Shown here: one piece after another, positions 1-7,599 of the stretch | Layout of the letters: the number at the start of each line of letters is the position of its first letter | Position numbering within the stretch: the stretch's first letter is position 1 | DNA from: Bacteroidales bacterium | Lineage (GTDB): Bacteria; Bacteroidota; Bacteroidia; Bacteroidales; WCHB1-69 | NCBI GenBank assembly: GCA_016285615.1 | Contig: JAEERB010000046.1 | Span: 1 to 16,969, forward strand | Length of the DNA: 16,969 nt | Reading direction: 5' to 3' | The notes under the pieces: model-generated | The model's database searches: none | What the model saw: only the letters and a program-made list of their open reading frames with translations | Told to the model about the DNA's origin: nothing | Translations under genes and position numbers: made by a program

Positions 1-1252
1 CGGGCGAGGCGGAATAGACGGAGGCACCGCTCTCGTTGACAACAATGGCGGTCACATCACGTTCAAAGGGTATCTTGCGGACAAAGTTCTCGGTTTCGCG
101 GCCTGCTGTGCCGTTGCCAATGGCGATGGCTTCCACTTTGTATTGCAGCACCATCCGCTTGAGCTTGTCGGAAGCCAACTTGTATTGTGCGTGGGGCGGG
201 TGAGGGTAGATGTTCTCGTTGTGCAACAGCTTGCCTTGCCGGTCCAGGATGACCACCTTGCAGCCCGTGCGGAAGCCTGGGTCGATGGCCATGACCACTT
301 TCTGTCCCAATGGTGGCTCCAAAAGCAGTTGCTGCAGGTTGGCTACGAACACCTTGATGGCCTCTGCATCCGCTTTCTCCTTGAATTGCTTGCGCATTTC
401 AGTCTCCATCTGCGGCTGTAAAAGTCTTTTGTATGAGTCGATTATGGCTTCTGTCACTTGTTGTGAGCAGGGGTTGCCCGACTTGACAAAGAAATCGGTC
501 ATCAGGTCAAGGGCGCGCTCTTCATTGGGCGCGATGGTCAGTCGCAGAAACCCTTCATCCTCGCCGCGGTACATGGCTAACAGTCGGTGCGAAGGGGCAC
601 GGTTCAGTTTTTCGGAACTGTTGAAGTAGATGGCATACTTTTCGCCTTCTTGCGCCTTGTCTTTCACCACTTTGGATGAAATCATCGATTCGCGAACAAA
701 GAGTGAACGCATTTTCCGTCTTAAGGTGACATTCTCGGAGGCCCACTCGGCAATGATGTCGCGGGCGCCAGCCAAGGCTTCGTCCACAGAAGCAACGCCT
801 TTGTCGGGATTGACATACTTGGCGGCTATCTCTGTCGGCTGCACGTGTCCGGGCTGTTTGAAGATGAGTGCCGCTAGCGGCTCCAGCCCCTTTTCAATGG
901 CCACCGTAGCCCTCGTCTTGCGTTTGGGACGATAGGGTAAGTACAAGTCTTCCAACTCGCTGAGCGTGTTGGCGTTATTGAGGTTCTCTTCCAACTCGGG
1001 AGTCATCTTCCCTTGCTCGTTGATGGAGTCGATGATGGCCATACGACGCTTGTCCAGCTCAATCCATTTGGCATAGAGATCGCGGATGGCGCCAATCTGC
1101 ACTTCATCCAGACTGTCGGTGGCCTCCTTGCGGTAACGGGCGATGAAAGGTATGGTGGCACCTTGGTCCAATAATTCCAGCGTGTTCTTGACTTGCTGTT
1201 CGGTAAGGTTTAATTCCTTGGCAATGAGCGCAGGATAGTTGCGAGGAGTCAT
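1..1252 (-). CDS. tex: Tex family transcription accessory / RNA-binding protein (3' end beyond window)
   Basis: Reading the minus strand from the ATG at 1252 gives 417 uninterrupted codons to the window edge. The N-terminal part (about residues 1-190) is the helical Tex-N region, with the family-typical stretches GATIPFIARYRKE (31-43) and LEDLYLPYRPKR (100-111). A YqgF/RNase H-like domain begins near residue 318 with AIDPGFRTGCKV (322-333), followed by AIGNGTAGRETE (377-388) and VNESGASVYSAS (405-416). The usual helix-hairpin-helix and C-terminal S1 RNA-binding domains would lie beyond the left edge, so roughly 290-360 residues are missing. Tex proteins bind nucleic acid in the cytoplasm and act with transcription. 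The precise role is not known in this phylum. The start follows the dnaE stop by 5 bp, so the two genes are probably co-transcribed. No Shine-Dalgarno sequence is visible before the start. Confidence 0.95.
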   Translation of the reverse strand, partial: MTPRNYPALIAKELNLTEQQVKNTLELLDQGATIPFIARYRKEATDSLDEVQIGAIRDLYAKWIELDKRRMAIIDSINEQGKMTPELEENLNNANTLSELEDLYLPYRPKRKTRATVAIEKGLEPLAALIFKQPGHVQPTEIAAKYVNPDKGVASVDEALAGARDIIAEWASENVTLRRKMRSLFVRESMISSKVVKDKAQEGEKYAIYFNSSEKLNRAPSHRLLAMYRGEDEGFLRLTIAPNEERALDLMTDFFVKSGNPCSQQVTEAIIDSYKRLLQPQMETEMRKQFKEKADAEAIKVFVANLQQLLLEPPLGQKVVMAIDPGFRTGCKVVILDRQGKLLHNENIYPHPPHAQYKLASDKLKRMVLQYKVEAIAIGNGTAGRETENFVRKIPFERDVTAIVVNESGASVYSASP

Positions 1253-1257
1253 GTTGT

Positions 1258-4200
1258 CTATTTTAGATCGAGCCTGTAGGGCACATTGAGTTTGAGATTC
1301 TTGATGAAAAGTTCGGGATCGATGGTGGCCCGCAGGTTGGAAAGCGTAGTATGGAATTTCTGGTCGGTAGAGTAGATGTTGATATAGAGCGGTCGTTGGC
1401 CTTTTGATTGACTGATGATGGTCTTGAGCTCGTCGGCCAACGTTGTCGATATGTCGGTCAGGTCAAAAGAGAGTTCGACGCTTTTGCACAATTTTTCGTA
1501 GCCTTCATGCAAGAAGAAGATCTCTTCGGGCTTGAGGTCATAACTAGTAGGCCCTTGGTAATCCTTGCCTCTATATTGTTCTTTCATAAGTGCTTTAACG
1601 AATACCAGTTCGCCCGGATGGAGTTGGTGCTCGTACTTGGTCGCGTCTGTTCCGAAAAATGTCCACACGTAGATGCCATCATAGTCTTCTATTTCGGCAC
1701 GTGAAAACAGCTTGTCGTTTTTGGTGCGAGCATAGGTGAAACTGTTGACCATGGCCGCAAAGGCTAATGATTTGCGACTTAGTTCGCGGTGGTTCTCCGG
1801 GTTCTTGATGTCGGCAAGGGTGACGTTGCAGTAGTTTTGGATGATAGGCTTATAGTGGTCCAACGGATGGCCAGAGATGTAGAACCCGGCAATATCCTTT
1901 TCTTTCTTCAACTTTTCCGATGGCGTCATGGGGTCGCAGTCGGGAATGTCGGGATAAGCCATTTCCTGCATTTCGGGCACGTCGTCAAAGATGGAAGTCT
2001 GCATGGTCGAGGAAGATTCGTGCGACTTGGCTCCGTAGGTGATGAGCTTGTCAAGGAACGTCTTCCCTTCTTTGTCGGCATGGAAGAACTGCGCCCGATG
2101 CATGTCGCTAAAGCAGTCGAAAACACCAGCGTAAGCCATTGACTCAATGGCGCGTTTGTTGCAACTGCGCAGGTCCACACGGGTGACAAAGTCGAAGATA
2201 TTCTTGAAGGGTCCGTTCTCGTTGCGCTCCTTGATGACCGACTCGGCGGCGCCGTTGCCGACGCCTTTCAGCGCGGCCAGACCGAAGCGGATGTTACCGT
2301 CCTTGTTGACCGTGAAGAACATTTCCGACTCGTTGACGTCAGGTCCTAACACGGCGATATTCTTCTTTTGCGTGTCATCAATAAACAGACTGATAGTCGC
2401 AATGTCGCTCAGTTCGTTGGTCAAGTTGGCCGCCATAAATTCTGCCGGGTAGTGAGCCTTGAGATAGGCGGTCTGGTAGGCCACCCACGAGTAGCATGCA
2501 GCATGCGATTTGTTGAAGGCGTAGCTGGCAAATGCTTCCCAGTCTTTCCAAATCTTTTCCAAGATTTTTGGGTCGTGACCGTTTTTGATACCGCCTTCAA
2601 TGAACTTGGGCTTCATGGCGTCAACGATTTTCTTCTTCTTCTTACCCATGGCCTTTCTGAGAGCATCGCTTTCGCCTCGTGTGAAGTTGGCCAGCAATCT
2701 CGATAGCAGCATGACCTGCTCCTGATAAACCGTGATGCCGTAAGTGTCCTTTAAGTACTTCTCCATCACGGGCAGGTCGTAGCTGATGGGCTCCAGTCCG
2801 TGTTTTCGTTTGATGAATTGGGGAATGTAGCTCATAGGACCGGGACGGTAGAGCGCATTCATGGCAATGAGGTCTTCAAACTTGCTGGGCTGCAGCTCTT
2901 TAAGATATTTCTGCATACCAGCCGATTCAAATTGGAAGATGGCTACCGTGTCGCCTGCACAGAATAATTCGTATGTCTTGGCGTCATCAATGGGGATGGT
3001 ATCAATGTCAAGGTCTATACCTTTGGATTTCTTTATGTTACGAAGGGTTTCCTTGATGATAGAGAGCGTTTTGAGGCCTAAGAAGTCCATCTTGATCAAG
3101 CCGACATCTTCAATGACCGCCCCTTCATATTGGGTGATGACGATGTCTTCGTCCGTCTCTTTATCCACAACGGTGGCCAAAGGAGCGAATTTGGTCAGGT
3201 CGTCGGCTCCAATGATGATGCCACAGGCATGAACACCGATCTGGCGAACGGTGCCCTCAACCTGCTGTGCGTACTTGAGCACCCTTTTCTTCTTCTCATC
3301 TTCGCGTTTGTCGCTCTCGTTAATTTGTCTCAGTTCAGGTACAAGTGCAATACAGTTTTTGAGGTTAACCTTGGGTGCTTTGTTAGTTTTGGGATCTTCA
3401 GGAAACCGGTCGGGAATCATCTTGGCGAGGGCGTTCGAATCGTTCAGGTCCAAATCCAGTACGCGGGCAATATCCTTGATACTCGATTTCGTCGCCATCG
3501 TGCCGTAAGTGATAATGTGAGCCACACGCTCTTTACCGTATTTCTCTGTAATCCAATCCAATATCCTATATCGGCCTTCGTTGTCAAAGTCCACGTCAAT
3601 ATCAGGCAGCGAGATTCGGTCGGGGTTGAGGAAACGCTCGAACAGCAAATCGTACTTTAATGGGTCTAAATCGGTGATTTTCAAACAGTAAGCAACGACA
3701 GAGCCAGCGGCTGAGCCTCGTCCTGGGCCGACCGATATGCCCATCTCTCGCGCAGCGGCGATAAAGTCTTGTACGATAAGGAAGTATCCAGGGAAGCCCA
3801 TGTTGCGCATGACGCTGAGCTCAAAGTCGATGCGTTCCCTGATATCGTCTGCAATGGGGTCTCCATAACGTTGGTAGGCGCCTTTGTAGGTGAGTTCGCG
3901 CAAGTAGTCGGCTTCCAATTTGATGCGGTAGGCTCGCTCTATACCGCCAATTTTTTCAATTCTGCCCTCATTGCCTTCGCCAGATTCAAACTCCTTGCGC
4001 AAGTCCTCTTCGGTGAATTTCTGCTTGTAGCCTTCCACCGTGCCAAACTCCTTAGGAATGTCAAACATGGGCATGATAGCGTCGTGCTTGAGCTTGTAGG
4101 GTTCAATCTTGGCGACAATCTCCTGCGTATTGCTCAGAGCTTCGGGTATGTCGGCAAAAATCTCGGCCATCTCCTCTGGCGACTTGAGCCATTCCTGTTG

Positions 4201-5076
4201 TGTATAGTGCAGTCGATCAGTATCTTGCTCTTTTTTGCCTGTACTCAAGCATATCAGCAGGTCGTGCGCTGTTCCTTGCTCTTTGCGTACAAAATGGACA
4301 TCGTTGGTGGCGATAATCTTGGTGTTGGTTTCAGCGGCCAGTTTCAAAAGGCCTTCGTTAACCACTTGTTGTTGCTCATAAACCGTGGTGTCGGCGCCTG
4401 GAATGTCTGTTTTATGTCGCTGAATTTCAAGATAATAGTCTTCTCCAAAAATGCTTTTAAACCACAGAACGGCCTCTTTTGCTTTCTGGTAATTGTTGGA
4501 AGCCAGGGCCTTGGGAATCTCTCCCGCCAGACATGCCGAGGAGACGATAATGCCCTCGTGGTATTTTTCCAGCAGTTCGCGGTCAATACGGGGACGGTAG
4601 TAGTAGCCGTCAATCCAGGCGCTGGAGATGATTTTGCACAAGTTGTGGTAGCCCGTTTCGTTTTTGGCTAAAAGCACCAAATGGTAGCCGCTACCGTTTT
4701 CTTTGTGCTCGCGTACAAACCGTGTGCCCGTCGGGTTGGTCGGGGTGACGCGCGCCACATACGCCTCACATCCGAAGATGGGCGTGAAAATCTTCTGTTT
4801 GGCAGCCTCTATTTGTTGGCGCAACTCGTCCTGTTTGGCGGCATCGGTCTCTTCGGCCAATTTGGCCTCCAACTCTTTTATCTCCTTTTTAGTCTCGCCG
4901 TTTTGGGCATCTACACAATCGTAAAACTCCTTGATGCCAAACATGTTGCCGTGGTCGGTGACGGCAAGTGAGTTCATGCCGGTTTCCAAGCAGCGATTGA
5001 TCAAATCGGGAATCTTGCAAAGTCCGTCAAGAAGTGAATATTGGGTGTGGACGTGTAAATGCGTAAAGGCGGCCAT
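1258..5076 (-). CDS. dnaE: DNA polymerase III subunit alpha (replicative polymerase, DnaE type)
   Basis: This 1272-residue protein is the catalytic subunit of the chromosomal replicase. The PHP domain covers about residues 3-275 and keeps a full set of likely metal ligands: H8/H10, D41-H42, E104, H132, C182, D259, H261. A charged, coiled-coil-like insert (about 57-97) interrupts it. The polymerase core has GPGRGSAAGS (450-459), the acidic PDIDVDFD motif (491-498) and IKMDFLGLKT with the third acidic residue D664. Further on are GITVYQEQVML (780-790) and FNKSHAACY (854-862). A helix-hairpin-helix region (about 932-951), a beta-clamp-binding-like QTSIF (1026-1030) and an OB-fold region (about 1103-1190) complete the DnaE layout. 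It is DnaE rather than PolC: there is no inserted DEDD exonuclease domain. The ATG at 5076 gives MAAFTHLHVH, matching the family start. tex follows after 5 bp. Confidence 0.97.
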   Translation of the reverse strand: MAAFTHLHVHTQYSLLDGLCKIPDLINRCLETGMNSLAVTDHGNMFGIKEFYDCVDAQNGETKKEIKELEAKLAEETDAAKQDELRQQIEAAKQKIFTPIFGCEAYVARVTPTNPTGTRFVREHKENGSGYHLVLLAKNETGYHNLCKIISSAWIDGYYYRPRIDRELLEKYHEGIIVSSACLAGEIPKALASNNYQKAKEAVLWFKSIFGEDYYLEIQRHKTDIPGADTTVYEQQQVVNEGLLKLAAETNTKIIATNDVHFVRKEQGTAHDLLICLSTGKKEQDTDRLHYTQQEWLKSPEEMAEIFADIPEALSNTQEIVAKIEPYKLKHDAIMPMFDIPKEFGTVEGYKQKFTEEDLRKEFESGEGNEGRIEKIGGIERAYRIKLEADYLRELTYKGAYQRYGDPIADDIRERIDFELSVMRNMGFPGYFLIVQDFIAAAREMGISVGPGRGSAAGSVVAYCLKITDLDPLKYDLLFERFLNPDRISLPDIDVDFDNEGRYRILDWITEKYGKERVAHIITYGTMATKSSIKDIARVLDLDLNDSNALAKMIPDRFPEDPKTNKAPKVNLKNCIALVPELRQINESDKREDEKKKRVLKYAQQVEGTVRQIGVHACGIIIGADDLTKFAPLATVVDKETDEDIVITQYEGAVIEDVGLIKMDFLGLKTLSIIKETLRNIKKSKGIDLDIDTIPIDDAKTYELFCAGDTVAIFQFESAGMQKYLKELQPSKFEDLIAMNALYRPGPMSYIPQFIKRKHGLEPISYDLPVMEKYLKDTYGITVYQEQVMLLSRLLANFTRGESDALRKAMGKKKKKIVDAMKPKFIEGGIKNGHDPKILEKIWKDWEAFASYAFNKSHAACYSWVAYQTAYLKAHYPAEFMAANLTNELSDIATISLFIDDTQKKNIAVLGPDVNESEMFFTVNKDGNIRFGLAALKGVGNGAAESVIKERNENGPFKNIFDFVTRVDLRSCNKRAIESMAYAGVFDCFSDMHRAQFFHADKEGKTFLDKLITYGAKSHESSSTMQTSIFDDVPEMQEMAYPDIPDCDPMTPSEKLKKEKDIAGFYISGHPLDHYKPIIQNYCNVTLADIKNPENHRELSRKSLAFAAMVNSFTYARTKNDKLFSRAEIEDYDGIYVWTFFGTDATKYEHQLHPGELVFVKALMKEQYRGKDYQGPTSYDLKPEEIFFLHEGYEKLCKSVELSFDLTDISTTLADELKTIISQSKGQRPLYINIYSTDQKFHTTLSNLRATIDPELFIKNLKLNVPYRLDLK

Positions 5077-5120
5077 AGGTTTGGGGTGTTTGAAATGAAT
5101 AATGCAGTTGTTTGTAGCTG

Positions 5121-5128
5121 CAAAGATA
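5121..5128 (-). promoter_or_regulatory. Candidate dnaE promoter, -7 box TATCTTTG
   Basis: On the minus strand this octamer matches the Bacteroidetes -7 consensus TAnnTTTG exactly and lies 44 nt before the dnaE ATG. No convincing -33 TTTG is seen at the usual spacing; a TTTG at 5142-5145 is only 13 bp away. It lies downstream of the terminator-like stem at 5143-5181, which would let dnaE-tex be transcribed independently of atpBEF. Confidence 0.5.
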
Positions 5129-5142
5129 GCGTGTATATATGC

Positions 5143-5181
5143 AAAAACTTTTCATACGATGAGGGTGGATGAAAAGTTTTT
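5143..5181 (-). terminator. Terminator-like stem-loop between atpF and dnaE
   Basis: A perfect 13-bp inverted repeat pairs 5143-5155 with 5169-5181 around a 13-nt loop. In the minus-strand transcript the distal arm ends in five U residues, but the stem is AU-rich (3 G-C pairs) and the U run is part of the stem. It sits after atpF and before the dnaE promoter box, so termination of the atpBEF message is the simplest role. Activity is inferred, not shown. Confidence 0.45.
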
Positions 5182-5198
5182 TACATTAATATATCGTG

Positions 5199-5212
5199 GC
5201 AGCCGAAGCTGC
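5199..5212 (-). other. Small hairpin with UUCG tetraloop in the atpF 3' region
   Basis: In the minus-strand RNA this reads GCAGC-UUCG-GCUGC, a 5-bp stem closed by the C(UUCG)G tetraloop, which is known to be unusually stable. No U-tract follows, so it is more likely a 3'-end stabilising or folding element than a stand-alone terminator. Confidence 0.4.
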
Positions 5213-5231
5213 GAACAATCATAGTAAAGCG

Positions 5232-5247
5232 GCAACATTGCTGTTGC
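5232..5247 (-). other. Small hairpin just after atpF
   Basis: The 6-nt arms 5232-5237 and 5242-5247 are perfect inverted repeats around a 4-nt loop. The element begins 15 bp after the atpF stop codon on the minus strand. It is the first of three stem-loops before dnaE. A function is not established and a short stem like this could be chance. Confidence 0.3.
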
Positions 5248-5262
5248 GAGAGAGGGGATGGC

Positions 5263-5757
5263 TTAGTTCAAATGAACGTCATCCATCCATTTGCTTACCA
5301 ATGCTTCCTGTTTGTTCTGGTCGGAGAGTTCTTCGCGCAGGATTTTCTCTGCGATTTCGATCGACATATTGGCAATTTCGTTCTTGATGTCGGTCATAGC
5401 CTTCATCTTCTCGAAATGAATGGCGTTCTTGGCATCTTCAACAATAGCCTTGGCTTCATTGTTGGCTTTCTCTTTGGCTTCTTCGTATAGCTTGTCTCTC
5501 ATTTTGCGGGCGTCGGCCAAAATCTGGTCGCGTTCCTCTTTGGCCTGGGCCAGCAGCACTTGGTGCTCTGACTTCAGGTTGGCCATATCCTGGCGTACTT
5601 TTTCGGCTTCCATAAGCTGGCTCTCGATGCGGTGTTCACGGGCTTTAATGGTGTTTACGATAAAAGGCCATGCAAATTTTTTCAAGATGAAAAACAAAAT
5701 GCCAAAACCGATGAGCATCCAGAATATAAGTCCGAAGGCGGGGGTAATTAGTGCCAT
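5263..5757 (-). CDS. atpF: F-type ATP synthase Fo subunit b
   Basis: The 164-residue protein has the classic subunit b layout. One N-terminal membrane helix (about residues 7-27, GLIFWMLIGFGILFFIL) is followed by KKFAWPF (26-32) and then a long charged, alanine-rich helix to the C-terminus. The length matches the family (about 155-175). Subunit b forms the peripheral stalk that holds F1 against the a subunit. It is the last gene of an atpB-atpE-atpF group. In many bacteria atpH (delta) comes next, but here the next minus-strand gene is dnaE. The ATG at 5757 places the membrane helix at the expected distance from the N-terminus. A strong stem-loop lies in the 105-bp gap before it. Confidence 0.95.
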   Translation of the reverse strand: MALITPAFGLIFWMLIGFGILFFILKKFAWPFIVNTIKAREHRIESQLMEAEKVRQDMANLKSEHQVLLAQAKEERDQILADARKMRDKLYEEAKEKANNEAKAIVEDAKNAIHFEKMKAMTDIKNEIANMSIEIAEKILREELSDQNKQEALVSKWMDDVHLN

Positions 5758-5808
5758 AATTTATTTCTTAATATTGTTGTCTATTGTAAATTTTCTTTTG
5801 TTTTAAAG

Positions 5809-5845
5809 GAAAGTTTTTCCCCGCCCATCGCGGGGAAAAACTTTC
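5809..5845 (-). promoter_or_regulatory. Strong intercistronic stem-loop between atpE and atpF
   Basis: Positions 5809-5824 and 5830-5845 form a perfect 16-bp inverted repeat with a 5-nt loop and a G/C-rich apical half (CCCCGC/GCGGGG). It begins 17 bp after the atpE stop and ends 51 bp before the atpF start. No clean U-tract follows in the minus-strand RNA, so a full terminator is unlikely. Partial read-through or protection of the atpE 3' end would fit the need for many more c than b subunits. That role is inferred. Confidence 0.6.
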
Positions 5846-5862
5846 GTGTTTGTAGTGGCTGC

Positions 5863-6138
<276 letters not shown>

Positions 6139-6172
6139 TTAAAAATAGTTGATAATAGGTTCTTATTTGTTT

Positions 6173-7345
6173 TTAATTGTTGTGAACGATTTCGGTTGCC
6201 TCATGTGCCTCTTCATGTTCTTCGTGGTCTTCAATAGCCATACCGATGTAAAGTGCGGTGAGCAGGGTGAAGATGAAAGCCTGCACAAAAGCGACGATTA
6301 ATTCCAGTAGGCCCATGAACAGGTAGAAGAAGATAGATACCACCGAGATGCCATAACCTAAGGCGGGGGTCATCTGTCCGAAGATGAATATCAAGCTGAT
6401 GAAGCCCAGCACGATAATGTGGCCTGCGGTGATGTTGGCGAAAAGTCGGATCATCAACACGAAGGGCTTGGTGAAGATACCGATGATTTCCACTACTGGC
6501 ATAAGGGGTAGGGGAATCTTCAGCCACCACGGCACGCCCGGCGTGTTCACCAGATGTATCCAGTAGTTCTTGTTGGCCGAGAACGAGGTGATAAAGAAGG
6601 TGATGATGGCCAAAATGCCCGTTACGGCAATGTTACCCGTCAGGTTGGCACCAAACGGGAAAATGGGGATAAGTCCCATCAGGTTGTTAATCAGGATAAA
6701 GAAGAACAACGTGAGCAGATAGGGCAGGAACTTTTCGTATTTGTCTTTGCCGATGGAGGGGATGGCCACCTCGTCACGGATGAAGATGATGACCGGCTCT
6801 ACGAGCGCTGCCATTCCTTTCGGCGCTTTGTTGTCGCCGCCATCTTTGTACTGCTTAGCCACACGGAGGAATATCCAGCAGAGCAGGATGATGGAGAGCA
6901 GCAGGGCAAACACATTCTTGGTGATGGAAATGTCGATTAAAGTAGATTGGTTGTCAATCATATAGGAATGACCTTCTTCCAAATGTCCGGTGTAACCGGC
7001 ATCAGGTCCGCCCAGTTTCACAATCTTGCCTTTGGTCTCTTCGGTAAAGCCGATGGCGTAGCCTTTGTAGGCGGCGTGGCCGTGGTGGAACTTGCTCGAC
7101 ATGAAGACTACAGGTTTCCAGTTGTCGAACAAAATGATGGGCAGCGAGACGGAAATTGACTTGTCGCCTTCGCCGGCAATATGCCAGCCGTAGCTGTCAA
7201 TAACGTGGTCTAAAATGAATGCTCCGGGGTTGAATCCCTGCTCGGCTTCGCTGTGCTCGCCAGCCTGCATGTTCAATGGGAATATAGCCGCCAAAATGGC
7301 AAAGAGTATAACTCGTAGAAAATTTCCTCTTTTATTATAAGTCAT
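6173..7345 (-). CDS. atpB: F-type ATP synthase Fo subunit a with N-terminal extension
   Basis: The 390-residue protein is longer than the E. coli a subunit (271). The extra part is N-terminal: a signal-peptide-like helix (about residues 9-27, ending near MQAGE) and a hydrophilic stretch to about 140, a form known from Bacteroidota. The membrane core starts near 143 and has helices at about 143-162, 205-228, 236-256, 302-323, 332-350 and 352-369. The essential arginine is R300 in MIRLFANITAGH, and the conserved QAFIFTLL is at 355-362. The subunit forms the ion half-channels facing the c ring. It is the first gene of the atpBEF group, and no atpI-like gene precedes it. The C-terminal tail is rich in Glu and His (about 371-388). 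Confidence 0.95.
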   Translation of the reverse strand: MTYNKRGNFLRVILFAILAAIFPLNMQAGEHSEAEQGFNPGAFILDHVIDSYGWHIAGEGDKSISVSLPIILFDNWKPVVFMSSKFHHGHAAYKGYAIGFTEETKGKIVKLGGPDAGYTGHLEEGHSYMIDNQSTLIDISITKNVFALLLSIILLCWIFLRVAKQYKDGGDNKAPKGMAALVEPVIIFIRDEVAIPSIGKDKYEKFLPYLLTLFFFILINNLMGLIPIFPFGANLTGNIAVTGILAIITFFITSFSANKNYWIHLVNTPGVPWWLKIPLPLMPVVEIIGIFTKPFVLMIRLFANITAGHIIVLGFISLIFIFGQMTPALGYGISVVSIFFYLFMGLLELIVAFVQAFIFTLLTALYIGMAIEDHEEHEEAHEATEIVHNN

Positions 7346-7599
7346 AATCTGTCAGTTTGTTAGCAGAAAGATATGCTTTGTTGTTCGAATCGGGTTTTAA
7401 GGCGTGCAATTTACAATTATTTTTTGATGATTACACCCCTGTGGATAATTTTTTAAAAGAAAATAGTAGGGTGGCAGAATTCAAATTGTAATAAGTTGAA
7501 AAATTGAAAAAATGAGCAACAAGTAGCCGACAAATTCTTTATCTTTGCGAAGAAAATATCCCCTCTCTAACAACTGAAAACTAACATCTAACAACTACT
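7346..7599. promoter_or_regulatory. Divergent intergenic region between atpB and the alcohol dehydrogenase gene
   Basis: This 254-bp AT-rich stretch must hold promoters for both directions. The clearest signal is the plus-strand TATCTTTG at 7540-7547. A near-match to the same box (TATCTTTC) is on the minus strand at 7366-7373, 20 bp before atpB. The segment just before the 7600 start (about 7565-7598) is built of CTAACAACT-like units, giving an unstructured A/C-rich leader. No coding signal or operator was recognised. Confidence 0.5.
7540..7547 (+). promoter_or_regulatory. Candidate promoter of the alcohol dehydrogenase gene, -7 box TATCTTTG
   Basis: This is an exact match to the Bacteroidetes TAnnTTTG box, 52 bp before the ATG at 7600. 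A -33 TTG at normal spacing is not obvious. The same octamer precedes dnaE at a similar distance. Confidence 0.5.

Noticed and set aside
143..935. Three open frames of 92-139 codons on the plus strand at the left edge
   Set aside because: They overlap the tex coding frame on the other strand, which is continuous over 417 codons with family motifs.
3769..4671. A 300-codon plus-strand open frame opposite dnaE
   Set aside because: It is fully antisense to conserved DnaE domains and has no domain or promoter of its own. The hydrophobic runs mirror charged codons of dnaE.
1258..5076. PolC-type polymerase
   Set aside because: There is no inserted DnaQ-like exonuclease in the PHP domain, and the domain order (PHP, core, HhH, OB) is that of DnaE.
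5809..5845. The atpE-atpF hairpin as a complete Rho-independent terminator
   Set aside because: No run of U follows the stem in the minus-strand RNA, and atpF needs to be expressed. Partial termination or RNA protection fits better.
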